From Candidatus Aminicenantota bacterium (GTDB lineage Bacteria; Acidobacteriota; Aminicenantia; Aminicenantales; Aminicenantaceae), in assembly GCA_030620655.1 (NCBI GenBank), contig JAUXEH010000176.1:1-6259 (forward strand): a DNA stretch of 6,259 nt, written 5' to 3'. Position numbers and translations under genes: made by a program. This document shows positions 1 to 5,944 of this stretch, in pieces. A model generated the notes under the pieces. The model searched no databases, was not told the DNA's origin, and saw nothing but the letters and a program-made list of their open reading frames with translations. Every line of letters begins with the position of its first letter. The first letter of the stretch is position 1.

Positions 1-629
1 CCGTTGACAAAATGCCGGATGACCTCGCCTCCCCGCACCTCGACTTCCACGGTCACCCACTGGTCACCGTGGAAGGTCGCGGAGCCGGAGTTGGTGCAGT
101 GCCGGGTCACGAGCTCTCCCCCCATCTCCACGTGGGTTCCCGGCGTGCACAGGTTGGCGGTCGAACGCTCGTCCTCACCGCCCCCTCCCAGGAGCTGCAC
201 CTCGATCGAGACAGGGAAGTTCTGCTCGAGCGTCATGCTTTCCGGTGTCTGCCCATGGACCATGATCCCGCTGTTTCGGAAGCCCCATCCCGGCCCGCCC
301 GGTGTCTGTTCCCCCAGAAAGCGGTATTCCACCCGGATCCGGTAGTGTGAGAAGCTTTCTTTATAGAACAGGTGCCCGAACTCGCCGTCGAACGCCTCGT
401 ATTCGTCATAGCTCACCTTGAGGATGCCGTCCTCCACCCGGAAGGTGTTCCTATAGTTCTCGCCTACCTCATGGCCGGCAAACTTGGGGATCCACCCTGT
501 CAGGTCCTTGCCGTTGAACAGGCTTATCCACTGTTCGCCTTCTTCCTCTACCGGAGCTTTTGCACAGCCCCCGGCGGCCAGCACAAATCCCATGACCACC
601 AGGGCCGCGATCCAATGCTTTGTCGTCAT
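1..629 (-). CDS. DUF1080 (3-keto-disaccharide hydrolase fold) lipoprotein, 3' end cut by window
   Basis: The reading frame is open from ATG at 629 to the window edge (209 complete codons), so the C-terminus is missing. The start is supported by a GAGGAGAG Shine-Dalgarno (636-643) six bases upstream. Residues 1-22 form a lipoprotein signal: basic start (K4, H5), hydrophobic stretch 7-19, lipobox LAAGGC with Cys22 as the lipidated residue. The mature protein begins with an acidic linker and then LFNGKDLTGW (37-46), the hallmark opening of DUF1080/PF06439. It continues with FRVEDGILKV (63-72), NSGIMVHG (119-126), IEVQLLGG (142-149) and GDQWVTVEVEV (188-198), all typical of this jelly-roll family. 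Some members act on 3-keto-glycosides; many are uncharacterised envelope glycan-binding or glycan-degrading proteins. It is probably anchored in an outer membrane, facing periplasm or outside. It has its own promoter at 654-681. The family call is firm; the substrate is unknown. Confidence 0.88.
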   Translation of the reverse strand, partial: MTTKHWIAALVVMGFVLAAGGCAKAPVEEEGEQWISLFNGKDLTGWIPKFAGHEVGENYRNTFRVEDGILKVSYDEYEAFDGEFGHLFYKESFSHYRIRVEYRFLGEQTPGGPGWGFRNSGIMVHGQTPESMTLEQNFPVSIEVQLLGGGGEDERSTANLCTPGTHVEMGGELVTRHCTNSGSATFHGDQWVTVEVEVRGGEVIRHFVN

Positions 630-653
630 GTTCGTCTCTCCTCTTGTGATGAG

Positions 654-681
654 TCTATAACCACTCCCCTTCTCCAGTCAA
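654..681 (-). promoter_or_regulatory. sigma70-type promoter of the DUF1080 lipoprotein gene
   Basis: On the minus strand there is TTGACT (676-681), a 16-bp spacer, then TATAGA (654-659). This places the transcription start near 646-648, giving a leader of about 18 nt that contains the Shine-Dalgarno at 636-643. The match to consensus is good at both boxes (5/6 and 5/6), with a slightly short spacer. It implies independent transcription rather than pure read-through from the Fe-S gene upstream. Confidence 0.6.
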
Positions 682-687
682 TAAGCA

Positions 688-715
688 AAAAGCGGCTTGG
701 CTTTTCAAAAGAGCC
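688..715 (-). terminator. possible weak terminator after the Fe-S protein gene
   Basis: Two overlapping hairpins lie 40-67 bases downstream of the stop of the winged-helix ferredoxin gene. The first pairs 699-705 with 709-715 (7 bp including one G-T, 3-nt loop). The second pairs AAAAGC with GCTTTT across 688-705 (6 bp, 6-nt loop) and ends in a T-run on the minus strand. They share bases and cannot form together. Both stems are short, so this is only a candidate terminator separating the two minus-strand genes. Confidence 0.3.
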
Positions 716-754
716 AGATGAAATAACCAGGAGATGAACAAGGCCAGGGGATTT

Positions 755-2032
755 TCACTTAAAGCGCTGTATGAGGTGCTGAAGGTAGCGGGATTTCACC
801 TGTTCGGAAGCCAGGGCCTGCTTGACAGGCGGGAGCTTCAGGATGACGCCAAAAACCGCGGCCAGGGCCCGGTGGCTCCAGAGCACACGGTTGTCGAATA
901 TCAGGTTCTGCAGCATGCCTCGCTCCACCGCCATCACGACCGCCTTATGCACGGAATCCACGGGCGTAATGACCCTCTTCTCTCGTGAGATCAGGCACAG
1001 GGCTCCCTCCGGGCAGGCCCGCACGCACACCCCGCACCCCAAGCAGAGATGATCATTCAACCGGGCCACCTTCTTCTTGGGCTTGTGCGCATCGTTGGCA
1101 GATACCAGGGTTATGGCTTCCACCGGGCAGACATTTGTGCACACCCCACAGCCTGTGCATCGTCCCCCATCGATCCTGGGGATGAAGTTGGTCGTGTGGA
1201 TCGGGGAAAAAACAGCGAAGCGCCTCTGCGCGATCAAGGCCTCGCAGCAGCAGCCGCAGCAGTTGCAGATGAAGTTGACCCTGTGCTGCACGTTTTCGCC
1301 GAACTGGACCAGATCGTTCTCATAGGCCGCCTGCAGGAGGTCCAGGCCCTCGGCCGTGTCCACGCGGCGCGCGACCCCATGCCTTATCAGGGCCGCCGCC
1401 GTGGTGTTGAACGTCATGCAGATGTCCATGGGCGCCTGGCAGGCACGATCCATGTGCTGCATCTTGTGGCGGCAGTAACAGACCCCGACCCCCATGTCCG
1501 AGGCGGTCTTGATCACCTCGCCGGCCCGTTCGTAATCGAGGACATGCAGGGCGTTTTCCTCGGACAGCATGGGCTCCTGCACGAAGGCTCGGCCCAGCCG
1601 GGTTTCACCCCTGGTAAACAGCGCCTTGATGAAATCCTCCTCCACGTTCAGGTACTCGTAGAAGAGCTCGGCCAGGACCTTCTGATCGATGTCATCCCGG
1701 AGCCGCATCATGGAGAACTCGAAGAATCCGGCCATGGGCGGTGGGAGGCTGTACAGGGTTTGCCCTTTCTGCTGGATGTCCACCAGAATGGCGCGGCCAG
1801 CCAGTTTATCGAGTATCTTCTTCGCTTCCGCCTCTTTGATCTTCCAGATGCAGGCGGCCTTATTGGCCGTGAAGGGTTTGATGGGCAGGAGGGCCACCAG
1901 CTCGGCCTCATTCTCGCTGAACAGAATCTCTAGGATCTTATAGAGCGTCTCCGATGGTGGAGCCCCCTGGGGGAAGCGGTTCAGCCGCTCGATCAGACTG
2001 GAATAGCCGGTCCTTAGAGTATGGTGCGCCAT
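755..2032 (-). CDS. winged-helix 4Fe-4S dicluster ferredoxin-type protein
   Basis: This is a 425-residue cytoplasmic protein with no signal peptide. Residues 28-100 look like a winged helix: helical segments, LDKLAGRAILVDIQQKG as recognition helix and wing, then a conserved-looking LPPPMAGFFEFSMMR (96-110). A middle region carries C185-x-C187-R-H, C198 and C205, then the dense cluster C256, C258, C259, C261, C262, C263. Two classical [4Fe-4S] motifs follow: C292-x2-C295-x2-C298-x3-C302-P and C330-x2-C333-x2-C336-x3-C340-P. The C-terminal 60 residues are amphipathic/hydrophobic without cysteines. Proteins of this layout occur in anaerobes, notably Desulfobacterota and Aminicenantes, and are usually annotated only as '4Fe-4S binding protein'. 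The ferredoxin domain carries electrons or senses redox state; the winged helix suggests DNA or protein binding (inference). No clear Shine-Dalgarno precedes ATG 2032, so the start is less certain than the family. Confidence 0.9.
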   Translation of the reverse strand: MAHHTLRTGYSSLIERLNRFPQGAPPSETLYKILEILFSENEAELVALLPIKPFTANKAACIWKIKEAEAKKILDKLAGRAILVDIQQKGQTLYSLPPPMAGFFEFSMMRLRDDIDQKVLAELFYEYLNVEEDFIKALFTRGETRLGRAFVQEPMLSEENALHVLDYERAGEVIKTASDMGVGVCYCRHKMQHMDRACQAPMDICMTFNTTAAALIRHGVARRVDTAEGLDLLQAAYENDLVQFGENVQHRVNFICNCCGCCCEALIAQRRFAVFSPIHTTNFIPRIDGGRCTGCGVCTNVCPVEAITLVSANDAHKPKKKVARLNDHLCLGCGVCVRACPEGALCLISREKRVITPVDSVHKAVVMAVERGMLQNLIFDNRVLWSHRALAAVFGVILKLPPVKQALASEQVKSRYLQHLIQRFK

Positions 2033-2053
2033 TATCCCGTAGTGTTAGGAACA

Positions 2054-2084
2054 GTCTTACCACACGAGAAATTGTCATGTCAAT
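2054..2084 (-). promoter_or_regulatory. candidate promoter of the Fe-S protein gene with palindrome over the -35 box
   Basis: On the minus strand a perfect TTGACA (2078-2083) is followed after 18 bp by a weak -10, TAAGAC (2054-2059). This gives a leader of only about 15 nt before ATG 2032, in keeping with the missing Shine-Dalgarno. The -35 box sits inside ATTGTCATGTCAAT (2071-2084), a 14-nt palindrome with one mismatched pair, which could be an operator. The -10 match is poor (3/6), so the promoter call is tentative. Confidence 0.4.
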
Positions 2085-2111
2085 GCCAATGGGGGCAGAC
2101 TACAATTCATG

Positions 2112-2159
2112 AAAAGGGGACAGGTACATTTAGGGCTCTAAATGTACCTGTCCCCTTTT
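2112..2159. repeat. 22-bp perfect inverted repeat, REP/MITE-like element
   Basis: Bases 2112-2133 and 2138-2159 are perfect reverse complements with a 4-nt loop (GGCT). The arms contain GGGGACAGGTACATTTAG and end in an A-run on one side and a T-run on the other. As RNA it would form a very stable hairpin followed by U residues, so it could terminate transcription. It lies between divergent genes, where a terminator has no obvious use. From memory, the GGGGACAGGTACATTT type of sequence recurs between genes in several anaerobe genomes, often near REP-associated IS200-like transposases (RAYT). No transposase gene is present here. The inverted repeat is certain; its mobile origin is inference. 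Confidence 0.75.
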
Positions 2160-2163
2160 TCGC

Positions 2164-2192
2164 TTGACACACCTCGGTGTTCGAGGTATATT
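2164..2192 (+). promoter_or_regulatory. near-consensus sigma70 promoter of the padR-permease operon
   Basis: TTGACA (2164-2169, 6/6) is followed by exactly 17 bp and TATATT (2187-2192, 5/6). Transcription would start near 2199-2200 and leave a leader of about 25 nt containing GAGGT (2214-2218) as ribosome binding site for ATG 2224. This is the strongest promoter in the window by eye. Such a strong core promoter in front of a repressor-type gene fits control mainly by repression. Confidence 0.75.
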
Positions 2193-2208
2193 ACCTAGAG
2201 AATCTAGG
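2171..2208. promoter_or_regulatory. overlapping palindromes in the padR promoter, putative PadR operator
   Basis: Three perfect short inverted repeats lie side by side over the promoter. ACCTCG-N5-CGAGGT (2171-2187) fills the -35/-10 spacer. AGGTA-TAT-TACCT (2184-2196) is centred on the -10 box. CCTAGA-GAA-TCTAGG (2194-2208) covers the expected start of transcription. PadR proteins are dimeric winged-helix repressors that commonly bind palindromes in their own promoter, so autorepression is the natural reading. Which palindrome is bound is unknown, and none has the ATGT-N8-ACAT form described for some PadR members. Confidence 0.55.
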
Positions 2209-2223
2209 CATGTGAGGTAAGCA

Positions 2224-2562
2224 ATGGTATCCAAAGCCCTGGTCGCAGCATCCACCAAGCCCGTGATCCTCTCCATCCTGGCCGGAGGGGAGATCTATGG
2301 CTATCAGATCATACACAGCATGATCGAGATCTCGGGAGGGATCCTGCAGTGGTCCGAAGGCACGATCTACCCCGTGCTCCATCGTCTGGAAAAGGACGGT
2401 TTCATCCGCTCGCAGTGGAAGATGTCCGACAACGGCCGCCACCGTAAATACTACCGGCTGACCGCCCTGGGCAAAAAGGAGCTGGAGAAGGAGAAGAGGC
2501 AGTGGATGAGCGTCCACAAGGTGCTTTCCAAACTCTGGGCGCCGCTGCCCTCGTTCGACTGA
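2224..2562 (+). CDS. PadR family transcriptional regulator
   Basis: A 112-residue single-domain winged-helix protein. The PadR pattern is complete: an N-terminal helix with VILSILAGGEIYGYQI (14-29), recognition-helix region EGTIYPVLHRLEKDGFI (48-64), wing with GRHRKYYRLTALGKKEL (75-91), and a short C-terminal helix rich in K/E for dimerisation. ATG 2224 is supported by GAGGT six bases upstream (2214-2218). The short (s-PadR) type lacks the long C-terminal coiled coil of larger members. The next gene, a HAAS-domain permease, starts 17-26 bp after the stop, so the two are almost certainly co-transcribed. PadR proteins of this type typically repress their own operon and are relieved by a ligand or partner protein; the signal here is unknown. 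Family assignment is very secure. Confidence 0.96.
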   Translation: MVSKALVAASTKPVILSILAGGEIYGYQIIHSMIEISGGILQWSEGTIYPVLHRLEKDGFIRSQWKMSDNGRHRKYYRLTALGKKELEKEKRQWMSVHKVLSKLWAPLPSFD

Positions 2563-2588
2563 AAGCAGAAAGATAAAAAGTGAAGCCA

Positions 2589-5321
2589 ATGTTCGACCTG
2601 GAAGATGCCATCAAGCAGTGGCGCAAGGACCTTAACCACAGCGAGGCCCTGGAGGACGGCGCCAAGACCGAGCTGGAATGCCACCTCCGAGACAAGATCG
2701 AGTACCTCGCGAGCCAGGGCCGGTCCGAGGAGGAGGCCTTCGCAGAGGCGGTCTCGAAGATCGGGACCACAGATACCCTGGGCGCCGAATACTACAAGGC
2801 CACGACCCGCCACCTGAGCGGGCGCCCACCCTGGCAGAAGAGCCGCTGGATGCCGCCTCTCCTCTCCAACTACATCAAGATCGGGCTGCGCAAGGTCCGG
2901 CGGCAGAAGGTCTATTCCTTCATCAACATCGTGGGGCTGGCCGTGGGACTGGCCTGCTGTGCCGTCATCATCCTGTATGTGACCAATGAGTTGACCTACG
3001 ACTCTTACCACCCGGATGCCGAGCGCATCTTCCGGATCGGCACCCACCGCATCAGCCAGGTCGGGGAACACTCGATGGCTGCCACTCCGGCGCCGCTCGC
3101 CCTGGAGCTCAAGGCCTCCTACCCGCAGGTAGAACGTGCCGTCCGCATCATCCCGCCTTTCGAGAACTCAAAGAATACGCTTGTGGTCCGTGAGGACAAG
3201 CGGTTCTTCGAAACCCGCGTCTTCTTTGCGGATCCCGAGGTCTTCGATGTCTTCCACATCCCGTTCGTGCATGGGGTGCCCAAAGGTGCCCTCGTGGCCC
3301 CCAACAGTGTGGTCCTCACCCAAGGCATGGCCGCCAAATATTTCGGCGATGAGCCGGCTCTGGGCCAAACCCTCCAGATCGAGATCGATTACGACATCGG
3401 AAACGCAAACGTCAGGATCGAGGATTACAATGTAACCGGGGTCGTCAAGAACGCCCCGGCCAACACGCATTTCAAGTACGACATGCTCCTGTCCACATCG
3501 ACCATCAACCGCTTCGTCCCTGCCATCGACACGGACTGGATGCACTGGCCCGGCAAGTACACCTATGTGAAACTTCTCCCTCATACCGATCCCGCCGTCT
3601 TCGAGGAACAGATACAGAGGGCCGCCGCCCTCGCCAACCAGAAATACACGGAGCGGTTCAACCGGCGGCAGCAGCTCTACGAATTCTTCCTCGAGCCCAT
3701 AACCCGCATCCACATGTATTCCCAGAATATCGACCGCCAGTTCGAGGCCCCCGGCAATTGGTACTACCTCTACATCTACTCCCTCACCGCGTTCCTGATC
3801 CTGCTCATCGGCTGCCTAAACTTCATCAATCTCTCGGCAGCGCTCTCCACCACCCGCACGCAGGAGGTGGGGCTGCGCAAGGTCGTGGGCGCCCAGAACC
3901 GCCAGCTCATCAACCAGTTCCTGGGAGAATCGTTCCTGATCACGGTGCTGGCCTTTGTCGCGGCCTTCGGGCTGATCTGGCTTCTGCTCATCCCCTTCAA
4001 CCAGATGGCGGGCACGGCACTCACGCTGAGCGGGCTCATGCAGCCGGTCGTCCTGGCCTCGCTCCTCGGGCTGCTCATATTCGTCGGCATCGTCTCCGGC
4101 AGCTACCCCGCCTTTATCCTCACCGCCTTCAAGCCGGCCTCTGTTCTCCAGGGGAAATCAATCACCAAGTCCCGCGGCACCCTGATCCAGAAATTCCTGG
4201 TCGTCGGGCAGTTCGCCATCTCTATATTCCTCGTGATCTGCACGCTCACCGTCTTCCAGCAGCTCGATTTCATGCGGGGCCGCGCCCTGGGATTCGACAC
4301 AGAACAGAAGCTCCTGCTCCGGGTGAAGAGCAACCTGAACCACCTGAGGCGGGACTACGAGGAGATCAAGAAAGACTTCACGATGCACCCCTCCATATAC
4401 GGTGCCACGGTGTCGTCCTCGGTGCCGGGAGACGGGAAGCGATCCGGCTACTACCTGACCAGAACCAACGAAGACTTCCGCAACGCCCCCTGGCTCATCG
4501 TCATCACCCAGGATTACGATTTTATGCGAGAGTACGGAATCAAGATCGTGGCCGGACGCGGGTTCGACCGCGACCTCGGCAATGACGAACAGGAGTCCTA
4601 CCTCATCAACCTGGCCGGAGTCAAGGCCCTGGGTTTCGCCTCCCCCGAGGAGGCCCTGGGCCAGAGTTTCCAGGCCTCCTACCACCGCAACTTCAAGCGG
4701 ATCGTGGGGATCGTGGACAATTTTCACTACCGGGGCATGCGGGAGCTTGTCGAGCCCATGGTCATGGACATCGAGGATTCCCTGTTCAGCACCATCACAC
4801 TCTCGATCCGGGTCGAGGGCATGCGGGACCTCATGAAGCACGTGATGCAGAAATGGGAGGAACACTTCCCCGGGGTCCCATTCGAATATTCCTTCCTGGA
4901 CGAGAACTTCGACCGGGAGTACCGCTACGAGGCCCAGATGGGGAGGCTCCTGGGGATCATCACCACCCTGGGATTTACCATCGCCTGCCTGGGCCTGTTC
5001 GGGCTGGCGTCTTTTGTGGTGCGCTATCGGGTCAAGGAGATCGGGATCCGAAAGGTGCTGGGCGCCACAACGGCCGACGTCGTGACCATGCTGTCCAGGA
5101 AATTCGTCTGGCTCATCCTGGCGTCCATCGTTGTCGCCTCCCCCCTCGCATACTATGCCATGAACACATGGCTCCAGGACTTTGCCTACCGAATCGAACT
5201 CACGGGGGTCGTCTTCCTGGTGGCCGCCGCAGGGGCCATGGCCATCGCGCTGGCCACGGTCGGCATTCAGGGTGTGCGCGCCGCTTCGGCCAATCCGGTC
5301 AACTCACTGCGAGACGAATAG
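2589..5321 (+). CDS. MacB/FtsX-type ABC transporter permease with N-terminal HAAS-like domain
   Basis: A 910-residue membrane protein from ATG 2589; GTG 2580 in frame would add three residues. Neither start has a clear Shine-Dalgarno, and I chose ATG because relatives, as I recall them, begin MFDLE. Residues 2-70 are a soluble helical domain (EDAIKQWRKDL, TELECHLRDKIEYL, SEEEAFAEAVSKIG) resembling HAAS/DUF1700 'permease prefix' domains. Eight membrane segments follow: about 109-132, 394-416, 447-469, 486-512, 533-557, 785-809, 839-858 and 870-895. Large extracytoplasmic domains (about 133-393 and 558-784) are of the MacB periplasmic-core type. Each half has the FtsX coupling motif: EVGLRKVVGA (426-435) and EIGIRKVLGA (817-826). 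The protein is thus two fused MacB-like halves, about twice MacB's membrane part. No Walker A or B motif is present, so a separate ATPase would be needed for transport or mechanical work. Its cargo is unknown. Confidence 0.93.
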   Translation: MFDLEDAIKQWRKDLNHSEALEDGAKTELECHLRDKIEYLASQGRSEEEAFAEAVSKIGTTDTLGAEYYKATTRHLSGRPPWQKSRWMPPLLSNYIKIGLRKVRRQKVYSFINIVGLAVGLACCAVIILYVTNELTYDSYHPDAERIFRIGTHRISQVGEHSMAATPAPLALELKASYPQVERAVRIIPPFENSKNTLVVREDKRFFETRVFFADPEVFDVFHIPFVHGVPKGALVAPNSVVLTQGMAAKYFGDEPALGQTLQIEIDYDIGNANVRIEDYNVTGVVKNAPANTHFKYDMLLSTSTINRFVPAIDTDWMHWPGKYTYVKLLPHTDPAVFEEQIQRAAALANQKYTERFNRRQQLYEFFLEPITRIHMYSQNIDRQFEAPGNWYYLYIYSLTAFLILLIGCLNFINLSAALSTTRTQEVGLRKVVGAQNRQLINQFLGESFLITVLAFVAAFGLIWLLLIPFNQMAGTALTLSGLMQPVVLASLLGLLIFVGIVSGSYPAFILTAFKPASVLQGKSITKSRGTLIQKFLVVGQFAISIFLVICTLTVFQQLDFMRGRALGFDTEQKLLLRVKSNLNHLRRDYEEIKKDFTMHPSIYGATVSSSVPGDGKRSGYYLTRTNEDFRNAPWLIVITQDYDFMREYGIKIVAGRGFDRDLGNDEQESYLINLAGVKALGFASPEEALGQSFQASYHRNFKRIVGIVDNFHYRGMRELVEPMVMDIEDSLFSTITLSIRVEGMRDLMKHVMQKWEEHFPGVPFEYSFLDENFDREYRYEAQMGRLLGIITTLGFTIACLGLFGLASFVVRYRVKEIGIRKVLGATTADVVTMLSRKFVWLILASIVVASPLAYYAMNTWLQDFAYRIELTGVVFLVAAAGAMAIALATVGIQGVRAASANPVNSLRDE

Positions 5322-5334
5322 GCTGCAGTGGGCG

Positions 5335-5679
5335 CTAGCTAACGTCTTCCAGGTACTTTTTTAATTCCTCGGCCGCTTCGGGATTCAAGTGCATGAACTG
5401 CAGCCCCACGGCATAGGCGGCATCCGAACCCTCGGGAAGCTTGCTCGTCCACCTCACCTGCGCGATGGCGACCAGGACGTACCCATTGGGGAGTATGAAT
5501 TCCATCTCCAGCTGCCTGTCCTTTTCCAGATCTTCATCGCAGTGGATGCGAACGCCGCCGAGGCTTATGTCATAGATGGCCCGTTTGCGGGGAGCCAGCC
5601 GCGGCTCGCGGTAGAGGACGTCTGCCTTTACCCGTGGGTATTTTCTTTTTTCGATCCCATCCCGCTTGGATTCCGTCAT
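5335..5679 (-). CDS. single-domain PilZ protein (c-di-GMP receptor type)
   Basis: A 114-residue cytoplasmic protein made almost entirely of a PilZ beta-barrel. It has both ligand motifs: R12-K-Y-P-R16 (RxxxR) and D37-I-S-L-G-G42 (D/NxSxxG). The following strands (LEMEFILPNG, VLVAIAQVRW, YAVGLQFMHL) and the C-terminal helix (PEAAEELKKYLED) are typical. With both motifs intact it should bind cyclic di-GMP. Stand-alone PilZ proteins usually act as adaptors in motility, secretion or exopolysaccharide control, and the target here is unknown. ATG 5679 has a GAGGTG Shine-Dalgarno (5684-5689). The gene converges on the permease gene with 13 bp between stop codons and no terminator-like hairpin visible there, so the two transcripts may overlap. 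It has no evident functional link to the permease. Confidence 0.93.
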   Translation of the reverse strand: MTESKRDGIEKRKYPRVKADVLYREPRLAPRKRAIYDISLGGVRIHCDEDLEKDRQLEMEFILPNGYVLVAIAQVRWTSKLPEGSDAAYAVGLQFMHLNPEAAEELKKYLEDVS

Positions 5680-5705
5680 GGGTCACCTCAAAGTGTCGAT
5701 TTAAA

Positions 5706-5731
5706 CTGGATAATTCACGTGAATTATTCAG
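5706..5731. promoter_or_regulatory. 26-bp near-perfect palindrome upstream of pilZ, putative operator
   Basis: The core ATAATTCACGTGAATTAT (5710-5727) is a perfect 18-bp palindrome centred on CACGTG. After one mismatched pair (5709/5728) three more pairs match (5706-5708 with 5729-5731), giving 12 of 13 pairs. It lies 27 bp upstream of ATG 5679, in the expected leader or promoter-proximal part of pilZ. A gapless palindrome of this size suits a dimeric DNA-binding regulator better than an RNA hairpin, because there is no loop. The cognate regulator is not known. Confidence 0.55.
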
Positions 5732-5765
5732 GCTAAATACACAGCACTAAATCTAATCTGACTAT

Positions 5766-5771
5766 ATTATA
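5766..5771 (-). promoter_or_regulatory. possible -10 box for pilZ
   Basis: Minus-strand TATAAT (5766-5771) matches the -10 consensus fully, but no good -35 box lies 16-18 bp upstream (best about TTCTTT). If used, transcription would begin near 5759 and the leader of about 80 nt would include the palindrome at 5706-5731. The AT-rich context makes a chance match likely. Confidence 0.3.
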
Positions 5772-5944
5772 TCAGATAAAAACGCCCTAAAGAAACACTC
5801 AATTCACAGTAATAGTGCGGTTCAGATATTCTTAAATCGCTGCTCTTGCCCCCCTAATACCCACTCTAAGCCTTGAAATCCGGCTAAATTTCGATCTATC
5901 TACTTTATTATCAATAATTTTTCATGGTCTGTCCCCCCAGCGTG

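Larger units (their letters stand above)
5680..5944. other. AT-rich intergenic region between pilZ and the CIA30-like gene
   Basis: No reading frame with plausible coding character is seen. The region is markedly richer in A and T than its surroundings. It contains the pilZ ribosome binding site (5684-5689), a large palindrome (5706-5731) and a TATAAT-like -10 on the minus strand (5766-5771). It also has ATCTGA-N10-TCAGAT (5756-5777), a spaced inverted repeat around that -10. From about 5780 to 5944 I see no convincing terminator, RNA gene or repeat; a short AT-only hairpin at 5905-5917 is not convincing. Confidence 0.6.

Noticed and set aside
1049..1933. 294-codon plus-strand open frame
   Set aside because: It lies fully antisense to the Fe-S protein gene, whose motifs are unmistakable. 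Its translation is low-complexity (H, G, L, R, E) with no recognisable domain, typical of a GC-rich shadow frame.
2112..2160. Ordinary intrinsic terminator at the inverted repeat
   Set aside because: The flanking genes diverge and no coding region ends nearby, so it would have no transcript to stop. A repeat element is the better reading, though terminator activity is not excluded.
2580..2582. GTG as start of the permease gene
   Set aside because: Possible, but it has no better ribosome binding site than ATG 2589, and MFDLE at the second start matches how related HAAS-permeases, as I recall, begin. It changes only three residues.
2451..3071. 206-codon minus-strand open frame across the padR/permease junction
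   Set aside because: Antisense to two secure genes and without recognisable sequence pattern.
3758..4585. 275-codon plus-strand open frame in another frame of the permease gene
   Set aside because: Its product is rich in P, R, H and A, with no domain. The permease frame carries membrane segments and FtsX motifs across the same bases.
4158..4865. 235-codon minus-strand open frame
   Set aside because: Antisense to the permease gene, with no ribosome binding site or domain; a shadow of codon bias.
5389..5736. 115-codon plus-strand open frame opposite pilZ
   Set aside because: The minus-strand PilZ protein has both c-di-GMP motifs and a good ribosome binding site, so this is its shadow.
5780..5944. 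Possible small RNA or riboswitch in the AT-rich gap
   Set aside because: No stable stem, known riboswitch core or promoter-terminator pair was visible by eye.
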